A stretch of DNA of 64,000 bases from Epiperipatus broadwayi (GCA_028023455.1 JAQFVV010000183.1:2393975-2457974); one strand, 5' to 3'. Counted from the stretch's first letter, positions 34,590 through 48,122 are shown. Numbers and translations are program-made. Notes: generated by a model from the sequence alone, not told the origin.

Positions 34590-35035
34590 TACACAAGCTG
34601 TTTACACAGAGTCAAAACTATCCATATAATAGCTCCACTTAATGCAAGCCATAGTAATCAATGGATGCAGGAAGTTTTGTGCATAAAATCCCTATCTAGT
34701 GCCCACTTGTATACTAGCCCCAGATTAGTTTCTAGCTTGTGGCTTTTGCTTATGAGTTTGAATTGAAAACATTGTTTTCATTTTGGTCTCAAAGTTTATA
34801 GTTAGCTAATAAGGTAAAATGTGTCTACTGGAAGGTTGCATTAGATCTTAAGATCTAGGTGCATTGCTCTCATATCCAAGGCTCCTCACTGATGAAAGCC
34901 ATAAGCTATAAACTAGTTTGAGCATATTGAATGAATAGGCACTTGATAGGCATTTTATGCACTAACATTCCTGCATCCATTGATTATTCTGGATTGCACT
35001 GTGTGGCGCTATTGTATAAAGAGTTTTGCCTCTGT
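34590..35035. mobile_element. Family A foldback, decayed ribozymes (locus A3)
   Basis: Inverted arms start CACAGAGTCAAAACTATCC and end AAAGAGTTTTGCCTCTGTG. The right arm has CUGAUGAAAGCCAUAAGCUA but UAAA in place of GAAA (G12 lost). The left-arm core is broken. The centre contains the shared GAGAATTGAAAACAATG-like block. Confidence 0.65.
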
Positions 35036-35490
35036 GTTTTATGCTGAATCAAGAGTAATAATTGAATGATTTATCATTTTGGAGATTTCTTGACATTTAA
35101 GCATCATAAATGGCACTTGAACTATCATACTGGAACTCAGATCTATTGAATCCATTACTCTGCTATTGTAATATAGCCCACATGGTTAAAAATATAATCA
35201 AATGGTTCATTGCTTAGGAAATCTCCTTCAAGCATTGAATATGCCAGAGCCAGGGATTGTTTAGTTCTAAAATGAATCATGTAAGGCACATTTCCACTTC
35301 TTAGTAATGCAGTATATATATATAAATGAAAAAGAAGTAGCTATATATTATTTTCATTTTTTTATTTCCTTTATTCCATTTAAACTGTTTATTTTGTTAT
35401 ATATTGAATCAAACCGATATTTTTTTTTATAATTCTTTTAATTAATAACTGAAACACAGGCTTGTTATATACCTGTGGCTATATATATGC
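35036..35490. other. AT-rich DNA without recognised features
   Basis: Nothing recognised. Confidence 0.4.
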
Positions 35491-35589
35491 AATATAGGGT
35501 ATATGAGCACAGACTTTCACACCACCCACCTCTCTCCACTCTATCTAATAACACTGATACACCTAAACTCATATATGCTGAAAAGATAA

Positions 35590-35649
35590 ATAATCACCAA
35601 TATACGTATTTCATGCTAAACCAGCAATCATCAGTTGGTCCAGACTATC
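35590..35649 (-). ncRNA. Type I hammerhead, family B, core intact
   Basis: Minus strand: GAUAGUC-UGG-ACCAA, CUGAUGA, stem II UGCU/AGCA with loop GGUUU, GAAA, UACGUAUA, UUGGU-GAUUAU. Stem III is the palindrome AUAC/GUAU and H17 is A. Distal stem I AUAGUC/GAUUAU pairs with one G-U. The pair at the base of stem II is U-U, not G-C. Confidence 0.8.
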
Positions 35650-35775
35650 ATCTTTACACACATATATAGTTGAAAAGTTGGAGTGTGGAGTGGATTGAAG
35701 CCTGTCCATTAAACTATGAGGATAGTCTATCTTAATATATATCTGAGCACTTATACTATATATGTGTGTAAAGAT

Positions 35776-35836
35776 GATAGTCTGGACCAACTGATGATTG
35801 CTGGTTTAGCATGAAATACGTATATTGGTGATTATT
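35776..35836 (+). ncRNA. Type I hammerhead, family B, core intact
   Basis: Plus-strand twin of the ribozyme at 35590-35649, identical through the core and stems. Confidence 0.8.
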
Positions 35837-35994
35837 TATTTTTTCAGCATATATGAGTTTAGGTGTATCAGTGTTATTAGATAGAGTGGAGAGAGGTGGG
35901 TGGTGTGAAAGTCTGTGCTCATATACCCTATATTACATAATTCTTTTAATTAATTTATAATTTTTTCATTCATTTTTATCCACTCTTTTTTTTT

Positions 35995-36665
35995 AAAAAA
36001 AAAAGTTCCCCCCTGGCTTTTAGTAAATTATCAACCATGCCCTGTTCGTAATAATAGAAATAAACAGTAATTCAGTTTACATATAAGTAGTAATCCCCCT
36101 CCCCCCATTAACTTAGCACTTAGAACCGTCAATACAAATAGATTGTACCCATTCCCGTCAAATAAAAAAAATCATTCACCAAATTTGTAATGTCCACTGT
36201 CGTTGTTATTTTTTTCAAGAGTTTACAAAAAAAAAAAATTCCTTTTTTATTTTATTCTGATATATAATAGTAAAAATAAGAAGCTGTGCACACTTAGAGA
36301 CATAAGTTGATTCATTCAACTGTAAACTAATTCTTGACGGACTTTTCTTGATTTCCTTCGCTACCTGGACATTTTGCTAGCTATTGTGAATTTTAACCAG
36401 GCATTTTGAGTTATTAGATCCTATAGTAAGAAAAGTCTATACAACCTCACTGTATCTGTGTCTGAAAAGAGCCCTGAAATGTGTCTGGTATTTCTGATAT
36501 ACAGTACCAACATGAAATAGCCTGGAAATGTTGATAACTATTTTTGGAATACATTAATAGCCTAACATATTTATTTAGTTGCTATTTACTATACCAAGTG
36601 GACAAGCTTCACATAGACACTGGGGTGTGAGTATCCCAAGTTGAGAACCTCCTGTGCTAGATAAT
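35995..36665 (+). repeat. Dispersed repeat E, copy 2
   Basis: Shares GGCTTTTAGTAAATTATC, AGTAAGAAAAGTCTAT, ACAGTACCAACATG and CCTGGAAAT blocks with copy 1 (16590-16925). Its 3' part (36580-36665, CAAGTGGACAAGC ... CCCAAGTTGAGAA) appears inverted at 17366-17480. Unknown class, no coding frame. Confidence 0.55.
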
Positions 36666-37371
36666 AAAACGAAAAACTCGGTATAGATTTCATCATAAAA
36701 GAAAAGTAGAATTAATAAATGAAAATGTTTTCATCAAGCTATAGCATTTTGGATGGGTACTCATTATTTATAAAATACTAAAATAAATTTTGTTAAAAAT
36801 ATGATTTTTAAAATTTATTTATTTATTTTTAAATTCCTATCTTTATTGATCACCTATATAATTTCAATTTATTATCTCTATAAAAGTAACTAGTTCTGAA
36901 AGTACCACACATGATTGAGATGGTTTTTTATTTGCCTATTTATTGCTCAAACATCTTTGAAATTAGTTTTATATTTGTAAAACGAACAAATCTAAAAATA
37001 ATTTGACAAATAGTCACTGGAACAGAAATATAATTAATGTTATAAATTCTCACATTAAGAAAAAAAAAAAAATGTAGATGTACATTACATTTACTACTAA
37101 CCAGATACAGGTTAAATGACCAGATATTGTTTAGGTACATTTTATTACTTACTGTTTAACTATCTTTTAAAGTTTATTTTAGCATTTATTAAGATCTCAA
37201 GTAGATATAAAATATGTATATATATATATTTTTTTTCTACGATAAAAATTGATATAAAATATATATAAATAGAGATACTATATAGATAAAAAAAAAAAGG
37301 TACTTCAATGATTATCTTAAAAAAATTATGAGTATTAAGATCTTGAATAAATAATATATATGTAAAGATAT
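36666..37371. other. AT-rich DNA without recognised features
   Basis: Nothing recognised. Confidence 0.4.
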
Positions 37372-38240
37372 AATATTTAAATAGAAGTGTATTGTCTGTA
37401 CTGAACTTGAAGAGATTTGAATGAATTAAAATCAATATAGGTATGACAATAATATTGGCATCAACAAGAACTTTGAGCATTCCATCACCAGATTTACAAT
37501 GATACGGATGACTGAAAAATTGGAGGCTGGAGAAAATTGAAGCCTGTCCATTAAAGTTTGAAGATTTGCTAACTTAATATAAAGTGAGCACTGGTTATAT
37601 AAATATGGGAGATGGTGATCTGGTCCAGCTGATAAGTGCTTCAGTACAAAATATATATATTGGAGATCATTCATCTTTTTTGCATTATGTGGTCACGCGT
37701 ATTGTTTGTATAAGATGGAATTCATAACTGTAGGTAGCTTGAAAGTCTGTGTTTAAATTTCTTCTAATTACATTAAGTTCAATATAGATAATACACTTCT
37801 ATTTAAATATTACATATTCAGCATGTATTTTGCCCATACCTCTTCTGTATATTTAAATGGACATATTAAGGTTCTATACGCGAGGGTTAAAATGACTTAA
37901 AGTCAATGTTGGTATGACAATAATATTGGCATTAACAAAAGCTTTAAAATCAAATTTTCTAAGATAAGGATGGCTGAAGAGTCGGAGGGTGGAGAAGATT
38001 GAAGTCTGTTCATTAAAGTTTGAAGATTTGCTATAAACTGAATATTGATTATATATGTGTATGGGGGGATATGATGATCTGGACTAACTGATTAGAGCTG
38101 GTTCAGCATGGAATAGGTATATTGGTAATCATTTATCTTTTTCACATGGTATGCAGCCATGTGTATCAGTTGTATGAGATGTAGTGGATAGATATAGGGA
38201 GTTTGAATGTTTGAGTTCAAATCTAAGTAAATATATATAT
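37372..38240 (+). mobile_element. Family B ribozyme repeat, tandem dimer (locus B5)
   Basis: GTATGACAATAATATTGGCAT occurs at 37440 and 37913, a period of about 473 bp. Both hammerheads are worn: unit 1 (about 37617-37680) has CUGAUAA and unit 2 (about 38073-38130) has CUGAUUA with GGAA. A short inverted piece of the monomer end precedes unit 1 (37372-37425). Confidence 0.7.
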
Positions 38241-38493
38241 ATAGATAATAAAAAAAAATACTAAAATAGATTCTATATTATTAAAATTTAAAAACAAATA
38301 TTTAAAATACATAGAATACTATTAATAATGTATCAATTAATTAATAAAGTGATTTTTTTAAGGTGTAAGATTAATTTTTTGAATGTATATAAAATTTTTA
38401 AGTATCCATAGTAAAACAAAATAGAGATGCCTAATAGCAATTTATTTCTTGAATTTGGATAAGTTTAGTTAACCCATTCTTTAACGTTTTCTT
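38241..38493. other. AT-rich DNA upstream of a possible promoter
   Basis: Nothing recognised. Confidence 0.4.
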
Positions 38494-38720
38494 ATTGGCT
38501 GAAAAAATGTGATGTAATAAAATTTACTTGTGGTGAAAAACAGTTGCAGTGATTTGAGGAGGAAAAAAAGTCTGACATTCGAAAGATGAGATAGACTTTC
38601 TAACATACGTTTTAAAAATCTGCTCCGGAGGAGTAAACTGTGTCTGAGGTGGAAAAGATTGCAAGCTTAGAGTTATAAAAATATATGCATTTTGGATAGC
38701 TGCTGGACCAGCCCCTGTTC
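38494..38720 (+). promoter_or_regulatory. Possible TATA promoter and 5' UTR of a host gene
   Basis: An inverted CCAAT box (ATTGG, 38494-38498) and TATAAAA (38674-38680) precede an open first exon. The region 38560-38760 is richer in G+C than its surroundings. It does not carry the ATATGCGCAGAA-TATAAAAGG signature of the LTR promoters. Confidence 0.3.
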
Positions 38721-38834
38721 ATGTTGGAAGTGAGTTCGGACATTTCTCTTGAGTGTGTGTCCTGTCCCAAGCTGATGTCAACGATTACGCAAAGACCTTT
38801 AATACTTCTTAAAAGAAATGGATTTAATATTTCT
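38721..38834 (+). CDS. Possible first coding exon of an unknown gene
   Basis: ATG 38721 opens 38 codons with no stop up to a strong donor (CTGTAAGT, GT at 38835). The peptide begins MLEVSSDISLECVSCPKL and includes a Cys-x2-Cys pair. A TATA box lies 45 bp upstream. The open stretch is too short to exclude chance, and no downstream exon was identified in the window. Confidence 0.3.
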
Positions 38835-38840
38835 GTAAGT

Positions 38841-41424
38841 AAACAAAACTATGTCTAACAATTAATTTAATAAAAGTATGTAGGCAGTATTAATTTTTTT
38901 AAAAAAATTGTAAAATATTTACATTTTTAAATATGACACTTGTTGAGATAATACTTGCCAAATAATTTTGCAGAAAAGCAGACTGAGATTTTTAAAAATA
39001 ATTATAATAATTATATTTGCTATAGTATGGAACTAAATTTTATCTGAGTACTATTACATTTTTACATTTGGTAAATCTAAACACGCACGCGCACACACAA
39101 ACACTCAAAACAATTTATGATGTGGATTTAAATATTAGGGGGCTGCTATAAAAGTTTTATAATTTTATACAAGATGGGAAAATAATTGTTATTGAAAAAG
39201 TGATCTATACTACTAATAATTAAGTATACAGCTTTCTTTCTCATAGGTTTTTTCTCCTTAATATATTGTTGGTCACTCGAGAATTATATTACACTCAAGC
39301 ACCGAAAATGACAGCGTTGAACTGCGACCCAGGGACCTGTAACTCTAGTCCTTTGTCACTGCACTAATTCCAGCAGTGCTTTTACCTTAATTATTAAATC
39401 ATAATTACATAGTATAAGAACATTAGGACATGCATCATTAATTTTGTCATTTTTAGTTTGCAGTGCTAGTATTATAATTTTGTAATTTAAAATAATTAAC
39501 TGTTAAGCCTATGCTAATTTGGGTATTAAATGGTGCGCATCAGTTATTTTCATTCTTATGTTTACACAATATATATATAACTAAAAAAAAAAGTAATGTA
39601 TGTACACGTGTGCATTCATCTCTAGTATTTAATATTTTAATTTTTACAGGTTTTTTTTTTTTTTATTGATTTTGTGATTACTGTGATTTTTTTTCTCCAA
39701 AATTATCACATTGTTAAACTAATATTGAAAATTATTTATTCTTAAAAACACCGAATCAAAAAAAAAAACTTATAGTATTAAATTTATCGAGTTCACCATC
39801 CTATTTAAGGTTAGAGAATACTGACACAAACTCTTATATTTAGCTTCAACTACGAATGAAATGATGATGTTTACCTTTTACAAAATTAATTATCCAGAGA
39901 ATAAAATATGAATGTACTTATTATTAATGTTGTAAGAATCTTCATTATCATAATAAATAGCTCTAAACATAGAAGTCTTTTTTTACCAATAATAAACTTT
40001 AAAAGTATTGGTTAGCAATGATGAGCAACCATCACTAATGAGTAAGTATTATTTTATGGCACTATATTGTCTAAATACCTTCCTACATATCTGTCATTGA
40101 ACAAAAGCATGACATATATGATATATATGTATTTTGGCACAGGGTTTGTCAAAATAAAAATTGCATTTTTAGTTTTCTATGTGAATGGGAATATATGTAG
40201 ATATACTATCAGAATAATATTTAAATATAGATATGTGAGTCACATGTCATGCTTTCAATTTTGATAGCTTCAGAGTTTGTGTTTGTTTTTAGAATTAGCA
40301 ATAATTTTATGTGCTATCAGAAAATCTAAATTCTTAGGTTTAATTTTTTGGAAATATAGAATATTAACTTATTCATTTTATATTTAGAAAATTATAAAAA
40401 ATCACTTTTTGCTTTTGAAAATACTTTATATAACTTGTTATTTAATATATATAAAAAACTTATGATAGTATGACTTAGGTATGGTTAGTGAAGAATATAG
40501 CTATATCTGTGTACTAATTACATATTTAGGTTATGTTATGCACATATTTAATTAAAGTGGTATAGTTTATATAAAATTAATTAAGATATCTAGTTAGAAC
40601 ATATTTGTACATAAGCTCATTAATTGTGTAAAAAGCAGCACATTAATATTTGTGAATTTCATAAAGTAATTGACACTTTTGTTTATGTGAATTTTTTTTA
40701 TGATAACTAATACTCTCTTTACATATATGTATATATTAAAGATAAAGATTGTGAAAAAATGACATTGATTACAATTTCTATCTTTTTAAAATGTAATTAT
40801 ATGTGTACTTGCTTGTTGACTATAAAACACATTACATTTAATAAGTGTATGTTTCAACTTTTACTCTTTGAAATAAAATATGTGAAATCTGATTAATATA
40901 AATAAGATTCAAGCTTATTTTGATTACTAATTAATGATGTTGAGTAATGTCATAGTAATGATGAGGATTTCACCAAAACTTATTCTGTGAACTTTGTATT
41001 GTTAAAATTCACAACTCAGAATTTTCATATTAGTTAAATTATAAATTATTATTTATACATATAATCTTCATGAGTTCATGGCTAGTAAGTACAAGTTTAA
41101 AAATCCTAAAGTACCATAGAAAAATTCAATATTTTTTATTACTAATTGATTATATCTTTTACCATATCCAGATATTTGTACTGAATTTTACAATCCCATC
41201 TCTAATAATTTTATAGAAAAGGTTTATAATAAACTAAAGATCAGCTTTTCAAGCTAATGCTCATGCACTTTATGAATCTTAATAATGAATGAATACTTTC
41301 ACTTCCAACACAAGATAAAGTCTTTGCGAAAGAATAGAATGAATCCACCTATTCTTTCAACCCAAACGCTTAAGTATTATATTTTATTCATTATCCTTAT
41401 TATTGTACTTCCACTTTTAGTAAT
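38841..41424. other. AT-rich DNA, with one tRNA-like remnant
   Basis: Minus strand 39296-39376 resembles an old SINE head: TTAGTGCAGTGACAAAGG (A box) and GGTCGCAGTTCAACGC (B box). The remainder shows nothing recognisable. Confidence 0.4.
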
Positions 41425-41600
41425 AGTACCAAACTCTCCAGTGCAAGCCTTAGTAATCAATGGATGCAAAAAGGTTTATACATAAAATTCCTATCTAGTG
41501 TTTACTCATTAAATATCCCTAGACTAATTTGTAGTGTGTGGCTTTGATCAATAAGGAGCTTTGGATCTGAAAGCACTGCACCTATGGAGAGTTTGCTACT
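41425..41600 (-). mobile_element. Family A repeat, left-arm fragment (locus A4)
   Basis: CCAAACTCTCCAGTGCAAGC, GTAATCAATGGATGCAAAAAGG, then a worn hammerhead (core broken), GGATCTGAAAGCACTGCACC and GGAGAGTTTGC. Confidence 0.6.
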
Positions 41601-44029
41601 GTTATTAATAGCTTGGGTATGCATAGGAAATGGTGATCATGTGGTTTGTTGGTTTTATTTCCTCTTTTGCCCTTTTCTATTTGTTTTATTTACATTTTCT
41701 AATATTTTATTATTAATATCTATTTTAAACTTGAATAACATTGATGAGGATTATGTTACTAGCAATAAACAACTTCAAACAGTGTGAGAGAAAGCAAGTA
41801 TTAAATTACTTCATATACTATATGTTGCAAAATTTATGAATTAGCACAATTCCATTTATATGATTAAGAGTCAATGCCAATTTGAATATCACTTAATTTT
41901 AATATATATATATTAAAAATATTAAAATCATTACTTTATAATAACTATTAATTAGTTAGAAATATTTTCCATTAAGGATGTGTATAAAGCAGTGTTAAAC
42001 TTGTTCTGAATATGACTGAGTCTATTGTTGAATATATTGCTCTTTACCAGAAAAGCTTCTGAGATAAAAAAAACAAAACAACCATTTCAGCAGATAATTT
42101 CACACACCTTAAACAATACCCTTAAACAATGATAGGAAAGGTTTAAGTTTATATTGGATAAATAATATTCCCTGGATATAATCTTATCAATACAAATAAA
42201 AATATATTTTATATTTTGATAGTTTATATAAAATTTCTTTAATGTTATTAATAGATATTAACTTACCAAAATTAACTATACTGCGTTTAAACACATTGTA
42301 TAATAGAAAAACCAAGAATGATTTTCAGTGGTGAGAATATGTGTATATAATTTAATTTACAACTATGTAATGATTTTAAAATATCAGGATTTGGTGAAAA
42401 TTTTAATGTATACATAATAAGGAAGTCTAAAATAGAATGGAATTGTCTATGTTTGAAATTTTGAAAGAATACATGTATTTATCTTAATTACAATTTTAAT
42501 TCAATTCCTATTTAAACTATCTATATAAAAAACATAACATGACAAAGAATATTTATTTTAATTTAACAACTTGGATTAATAGTTGACATTTTTAAAAATC
42601 ATTCACTCTATCTCACTGTATTTCATCTAGCAGAAATCACCAGCAACTTTTTAAAAAAAGTAACAAGCCATTGGATAGTCATTATTCAATCATTGTACTT
42701 AATATTACTTTAATATTAAACTTAGTTTATGTGTAAAAATAGTATTGACTAACTACATATTTTCCTTTACACCTAAAAAAATATTATGTATTCAACTTAG
42801 TAATTATTATCTTAGGGTGTTAGAGTTTAATTTAACATTATTATACATTTTATATAAAAACATGTAATATTGATGAATTTCCAAGATTCCACATTTTTGA
42901 ATAAATAAAAATACTGCTTTAGTAGAAACTGAAATAAATGTATTGATGGAAAATAATCTTGTAATTCTGTTTCAGCCATCTTTATTTTTTTTTATAAAGA
43001 TAATACTACCAATAATTATTTTCTCAACAACCTAAAGGGTTAGTATCATTAAGTGCCCGGTAATTTTAAACAAAATTTGAAGATTATAGATATTACTACT
43101 CTCTCTCATTAAAAAAAAGTTCCTTAAAAATATCTGTAAAATTTGAGTTAAAATAAGTATTATTGCTAAGTTGTAGTATCTCATTACCTACTTAATTTTA
43201 CCTGCTCTCACATAGAGAACAAGATATAAATAAATAGTTAAAGAATAACAACATTTCGCCCTTAAATTCTTTTTGCTTAATTTTCTTACCAACTAGAAAT
43301 GTTTTGTTTACTGTCAGGCAAGCGTTTTCAGTCTAAACATTTCACCCCTACTCCAATGTATAACTAATTTTATTTTAATCTAGAAATATTTTATTGCTCT
43401 CAGGCCATTTTATTATTCTTATTAAAAAAAATAGAATGTATGATAAATTTAGATTTAAAATCTAATTGCCTGAAGCTGACAATTCTTTTTTAGATTAAAA
43501 TTAAGAAAATTAATTTAAGTCAGAGAGTTGGAATGATACTTTCTAATTATTTTGCTTTAGAAATAATTTTTTTGTTTAAAATTACAAGTCTTGTGAATTT
43601 AATTAATTCATGTTTTTTTCTTCTTCTAAGAATCAATATGTATTTAGCAAAAAAAAAAAAAAAAATACCTAGATAAAATTGAAAATATATTTAAACCAAA
43701 ACTTTTAATTAATTAAAAGGCTTTCAACCACGTCTTCGAACTTGAATATTCTTTTTAATTTTTTAATTAAATTGATATTCGGAACATTATTTACAAAATA
43801 AAATGAGATCACGTTACTAAATAGTTAATTTTTTTTAGACATGTGTAAACTATATATAGAATTAATTAAAAATAATATTGTTGAATTTCATATTATTCCT
43901 AGTTAAAGGTTATCAATAAATAAACTGCATGACTATCTTACTATTTTTAATCTTACAACATACAATTAATGATAATAAACCTTTTTTTCCTTTTTTTAAG
44001 ATATATATATACGTACAGATTTGGAGAAA
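41601..44029. other. AT-rich DNA without recognised features
   Basis: Nothing recognised. Confidence 0.4.
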
Positions 44030-44360
44030 AACCTTGCTCGTGCTGAAGTCATCTTCGTTCTCTCTAATTCAAAGTATTTATCATTGTTAGTTTCAAATAT
44101 TATCAGATGAATTATTTCAAGATGAAGATCTTAAATTTAATTCAATGCATTCATCTCATATCTGGTCTCTTCTAAGTCTTTTATATTATCCTGAGATTAA
44201 ATTTAAGACATTATTTGTCCCATCTATTAAACTGTATTTTATTTCAACCGTATGATAATCCTAATGTTGTAATATTTATTTATTTTTTCATCTATATGAC
44301 CTCATTTTTGATAATTATATTGATTTTCTATATAAATCTCAGATGTAAAAGTAAATACTG
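44030..44360 (-). pseudogene. RTE LINE 3'-end fragment, very degraded
   Basis: Follows the 20680-21250 fragment block by block: GCATTCATCTCAT, TCTTTTATATTATCC, GTCCCATCTATTAAA, TCATCTATATGACC. Confidence 0.5.
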
Positions 44361-47300
44361 AAAACACAAACATTAACAATTTTATTTTTAGATACATAAA
44401 CAGATTTTTTAGAGTTACTTGTATGAAAAGCACATTATGATATCTTCATTATTTTTAGTTTCTTATAATTAATGAAATTATTCTGTATTATTCCCTTTTA
44501 AAAACATATTGAACGTCATTTTAATCTTTTTTTAATATTTATCTTTTATCTTACTTTCTTTTCCAATATAAGTGAAGCATTTTTTTTTTTTTTTACAAAA
44601 CTAACAATCACATTATGTTCAAAAATTTTGCACAACTTAAAAATTACATACTTATTTATACTGTTTTTGCTTTTAATATACAAAATATTTTCCATAAAAC
44701 TTTTGAGAAATTTTTTTTATAAATAAAATCATCCAATTAAACTTACCATTGTTATTGTTCTTAGGTCTCAATCATTGCTTTTGCATTGATTTAAACATTT
44801 TTTAACAGTTTAATCATAGCTGAAATGTTTTTTTGCATCAAATTCATGTCATTTGCAAAATGCATCTTATATTATATTTTTTTTTACTTTTTGTTATATG
44901 CCTGTATTTTTTTTTAATGCTCTAACCATCTGTAATCTAGTTTATTCCTTTGGAATGTTCATAGTAAACATCATTTATAATTAATAAAAGACTGATAGAT
45001 CTGCAATTTTTAATATTTTCTCTTTCATTTTTTTGAAGTTGGATGCCAACACATTCCATAATTAGTAAATAGTGGAAAAACCTTCACATATGTTGCTTAA
45101 GTGCAAATAATTATTAAGCAATGCTTATCCAAATACTTATTAATGCTTTATAGGATAAAGTATTTGCTTATCAAAGACAATATACTTTTCTGCTACAGTT
45201 GTCATAAGCTTTTCAAGACTATGGTTATCCCTGCAGTAAATGTCATAATAGGATTGTGCATATGATATGGTTTTTACAAACTTAAATACCATAATTAGGT
45301 AAAATCTTTTTTTGTCTACTAATTATTGTTTTATCTAATACTGGTAATACTGCAATTCACTTTCCCTCTGTAACATTGCTTTGTATAGGAGGACTCGTGT
45401 CCTTTTTTTATTTCTAATTTTTTTATATTTTGTAAGATTATCTTTTTTTTTTACTCATTTCTTTTATTGTTTTAATTAATTGTTTTTTTTTATCTTGCTA
45501 TTTGTTGCTGGTCATATGTATAAGGGGGAAGAAAGGTGAACAAAGCTTCTAAAGATAGAAAAAGGTTTATAATCCTGGTCATAAAAGATGTAACTAAATC
45601 ATTCTTAACAATTGTCATTATCTACAGCAAATGATAGTAATTTTTGCAGCATTGGTTTTTCAGAGAAACAGCTACAAAATACATTACTGTTTATATAAGG
45701 AAATGCCTAATTTTATGTTGCAAATAAAAAAATTATTTAAATGAGTATCAGTATTCTGGCAATTGAAAATAAAACATGAATAAAATATGAAACTTAACTA
45801 GATCAGACATCATTGTGAAAAACAAGATTGGTCAATCCAGTAATCAGAATTGGGTTAAGTTTGTTATTGAAATAATCATGTCAGATGTAAAGATGCATGC
45901 TAACTGTGTGTATTTGGAACATAAGTATTTTATAGACATTTAATAAGCTAGACATAGCAGAAATATTCAAATTTTAGAATTAGTTTAAACATGCTGAATT
46001 ATTCTGAGAATTAAGTTGATCTAAGAATAATTGAAAGCAAAATTATAATGTAAAAAGAGAGAGATCCATTGATAGGTTATAAGGCCAACAATTCAAGGGT
46101 CATATCATATAGCAGACCTGTAGCACTCCTGTTCCAAATATGACTGAATTATTTTGCAGATAGATTCATAATGAATCATTTCTAATAAACTTGCAAATAC
46201 AACTTTACCTTTCATTTATCAATGCCCATTGATTTAGTTTGACAAAAGGGGAATGATTGAATGGGCATAATAATAAGTAAAATTGTATTGGAAAGTTTAT
46301 TAAAAATGATTCATTTTGAATCTGCCTGCAAAATAATTGTAACATATTAGAAATGAGAGTTTTTTTTGTGATATGATTATAATCCTAAACATTACACATT
46401 CAAGTGATAGAAAAATTATTTACATACTGTTGAAATTAGTAACAGTAATACAAATATACAATCTACCTCAAATAGTAAGATGATGAAATAGAAATTTTTT
46501 AGAGAGATCTGAAATTTACTTTTTCTTATTGATGTCTTTAATAAAAACATTATTATTGGAAAGAGTTATAATGTTAAGAGTAGACAATTTGAAAGTAGTT
46601 GCATGCAAAGATAGCATTTAGAATTTGCTTTAAAATATAATATGATGATTTCGACTTGTAATTGGTAAGATTACAAAAAATGAACATGAAGATTAAATGA
46701 TGGGAAAAAAAAACATAATACATATGATATTAATAAACAAGTGCAAATGTTGATTCAGACTATAGATCAGCAACTATAAATATGAAGCTGAAATGTTCAA
46801 GAAAAAATATTAATCAGCACTTCAGAATTTTAAAAATATGGATAAATAAATAACTATATTTAATAATTGACAAATCTCAAGACAACTATAGAGGAAGCTG
46901 TTTATTAAAGTTATAAAGAATGGAAGAATTAGACAAGATTAATTCATATAATAAATAACAAAATTTATACAGGAAATGTAAATAATTGAAAGCAAATGGA
47001 GAACTGAAAACTGGCAAAAGAGCGGAAATATAGCAAAGTCTCATGAAGTAAAGAAATTAATCAAGTAAGATATAATTGAAAGGCTAATGCGTAGTGACTA
47101 TAAATTCTGAGAAGTGTATAAGATCCTCAAGAAATTTTAATAGAAAACTGCAGCCAAAATAGAGAATAATAAAAGATTCACATTAAAAATTACTGATTAG
47201 AAACAATAAAATTTTTTTAAAGTGATAAGAATTATATAAAGGAAATTTCAATAGGGGTGAGGGTGAGTGAAATAATTTATAATATTAATTAAATAGTGCC

Positions 47301-47447
47301 ATCACATTATATTAAATAAAAAGATTATATCTTATTGGAAGAAATTAAAGGGACAATAAAAAAAAATTGAAAAAGAACAAAGCTTCTCAACTGTTAGATT
47401 AAATCACACATTTTGAACTGTTTTGATGGTACTGCTATCAACTCAGC
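44361..47447. other. AT-rich DNA without recognised genes
   Basis: T-rich to 45500, then A-rich. Possibly further decayed LINE sequence, but I cannot place motifs. Confidence 0.35.
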
Positions 47448-47562
47448 TTTTTTTTTTTTTTCATATGTCATAGCATCTGCCGGGACGCGAACCCACACCT
47501 GTCTGCAACCAACTACTTGCTTGCATGGCGGCTGTGATACCTCTCGGCTAACAACGCAAGAC
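47448..47562 (-). mobile_element. tRNA-Leu-like SINE with A tail (family S1, second head)
   Basis: Minus strand: A box TTAGCCGAGAGG, a long-variable-arm body, B box GGTTCGCGTCC, CCGGCAGATGC, TATGACATATG and poly(A). The A box and length are leucine-tRNA-like. The 3' linker (GATGC-TNTGA-ACAT) matches the SINE at 16931-17021, whose head is a different tRNA. Confidence 0.7.
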
Positions 47563-47964
47563 ATTCTTTTGCAGTTTTACAATGTTAGTTTGTTTGCTGG
47601 CTCATTATTATTTTTTTTTTTTTGTGGTAGAAATTTGAACTAAAATTATTAGTTAAAATTTTTTAAAGGTGTTAGTATTGCCCAAATAATATACAAATTT
47701 TCAAATTCAAATGAGGGCAACAATGGCATAATTAGTTGTATCATTATACAAAGAAACTGACAACACTTCTAATTGGTAGAATATTTGGTTTCAGATTTTT
47801 GGTAATGTGCTTTTTGCTTTTAGTTGATTGTAATTTTCAGTAATTTATTTATGCAATATATTTGTAAAATATTTATTTAAAAGTAGAAAAAATACATGAT
47901 TACAATTATATTCTACTAAACATTATATGATCACTATTTTATACTAGCACATAATTATTAAACA
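47563..47964. other. AT-rich DNA without recognised features
   Basis: Nothing recognised. Confidence 0.4.
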
Positions 47965-48063
47965 ATGCAAAACTCTCCATACAGTAGTGCCACCCTGTGT
48001 CAAACAGAGTAATCAGTGGATGCCAGAAGGCTTGTACATAAAATCCCTATCTAGTGCCTACTC

Positions 48064-48122
48064 ATCTAATATCCCCAGATTAGTTTCTGGCTTGTGGCCT
48101 TCATCAGTGAGGAGCCTTGGAT
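48064..48122 (-). ncRNA. Type I hammerhead, family A, core intact
   Basis: Minus strand: AUCCAA-GGC-UCCUCA, CUGAUGA, AGGC-CACAA-GCCA, GAAA, CUAAUC, UGGGGA-UA-UUAGAU. CUGAUGA and GAAA are perfect. The A-A mismatch at the base of stem II is family-wide, and stem III has one mismatch. Confidence 0.7.

Larger units (their letters stand above)
35491..35934. mobile_element. Family B ribozyme repeat, near-perfect inverted pair (locus B4)
   Basis: Arms 35491-35670 and 35755-35934 are 180 bp each and reverse complements with one mismatch found by eye (G/A in GAAAAGATAAA). The 84-bp centre is ordinary monomer sequence (TTGAAGCCTGTCCATTAAAC). Each arm carries a complete hammerhead. Such identity implies a very recent inversion event or ongoing correction between the arms. 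Confidence 0.88.

Noticed and set aside
44361-47447. Further LINE coding sequence
   Set aside because: The stretch is T- or A-rich with no motif I could place with confidence.
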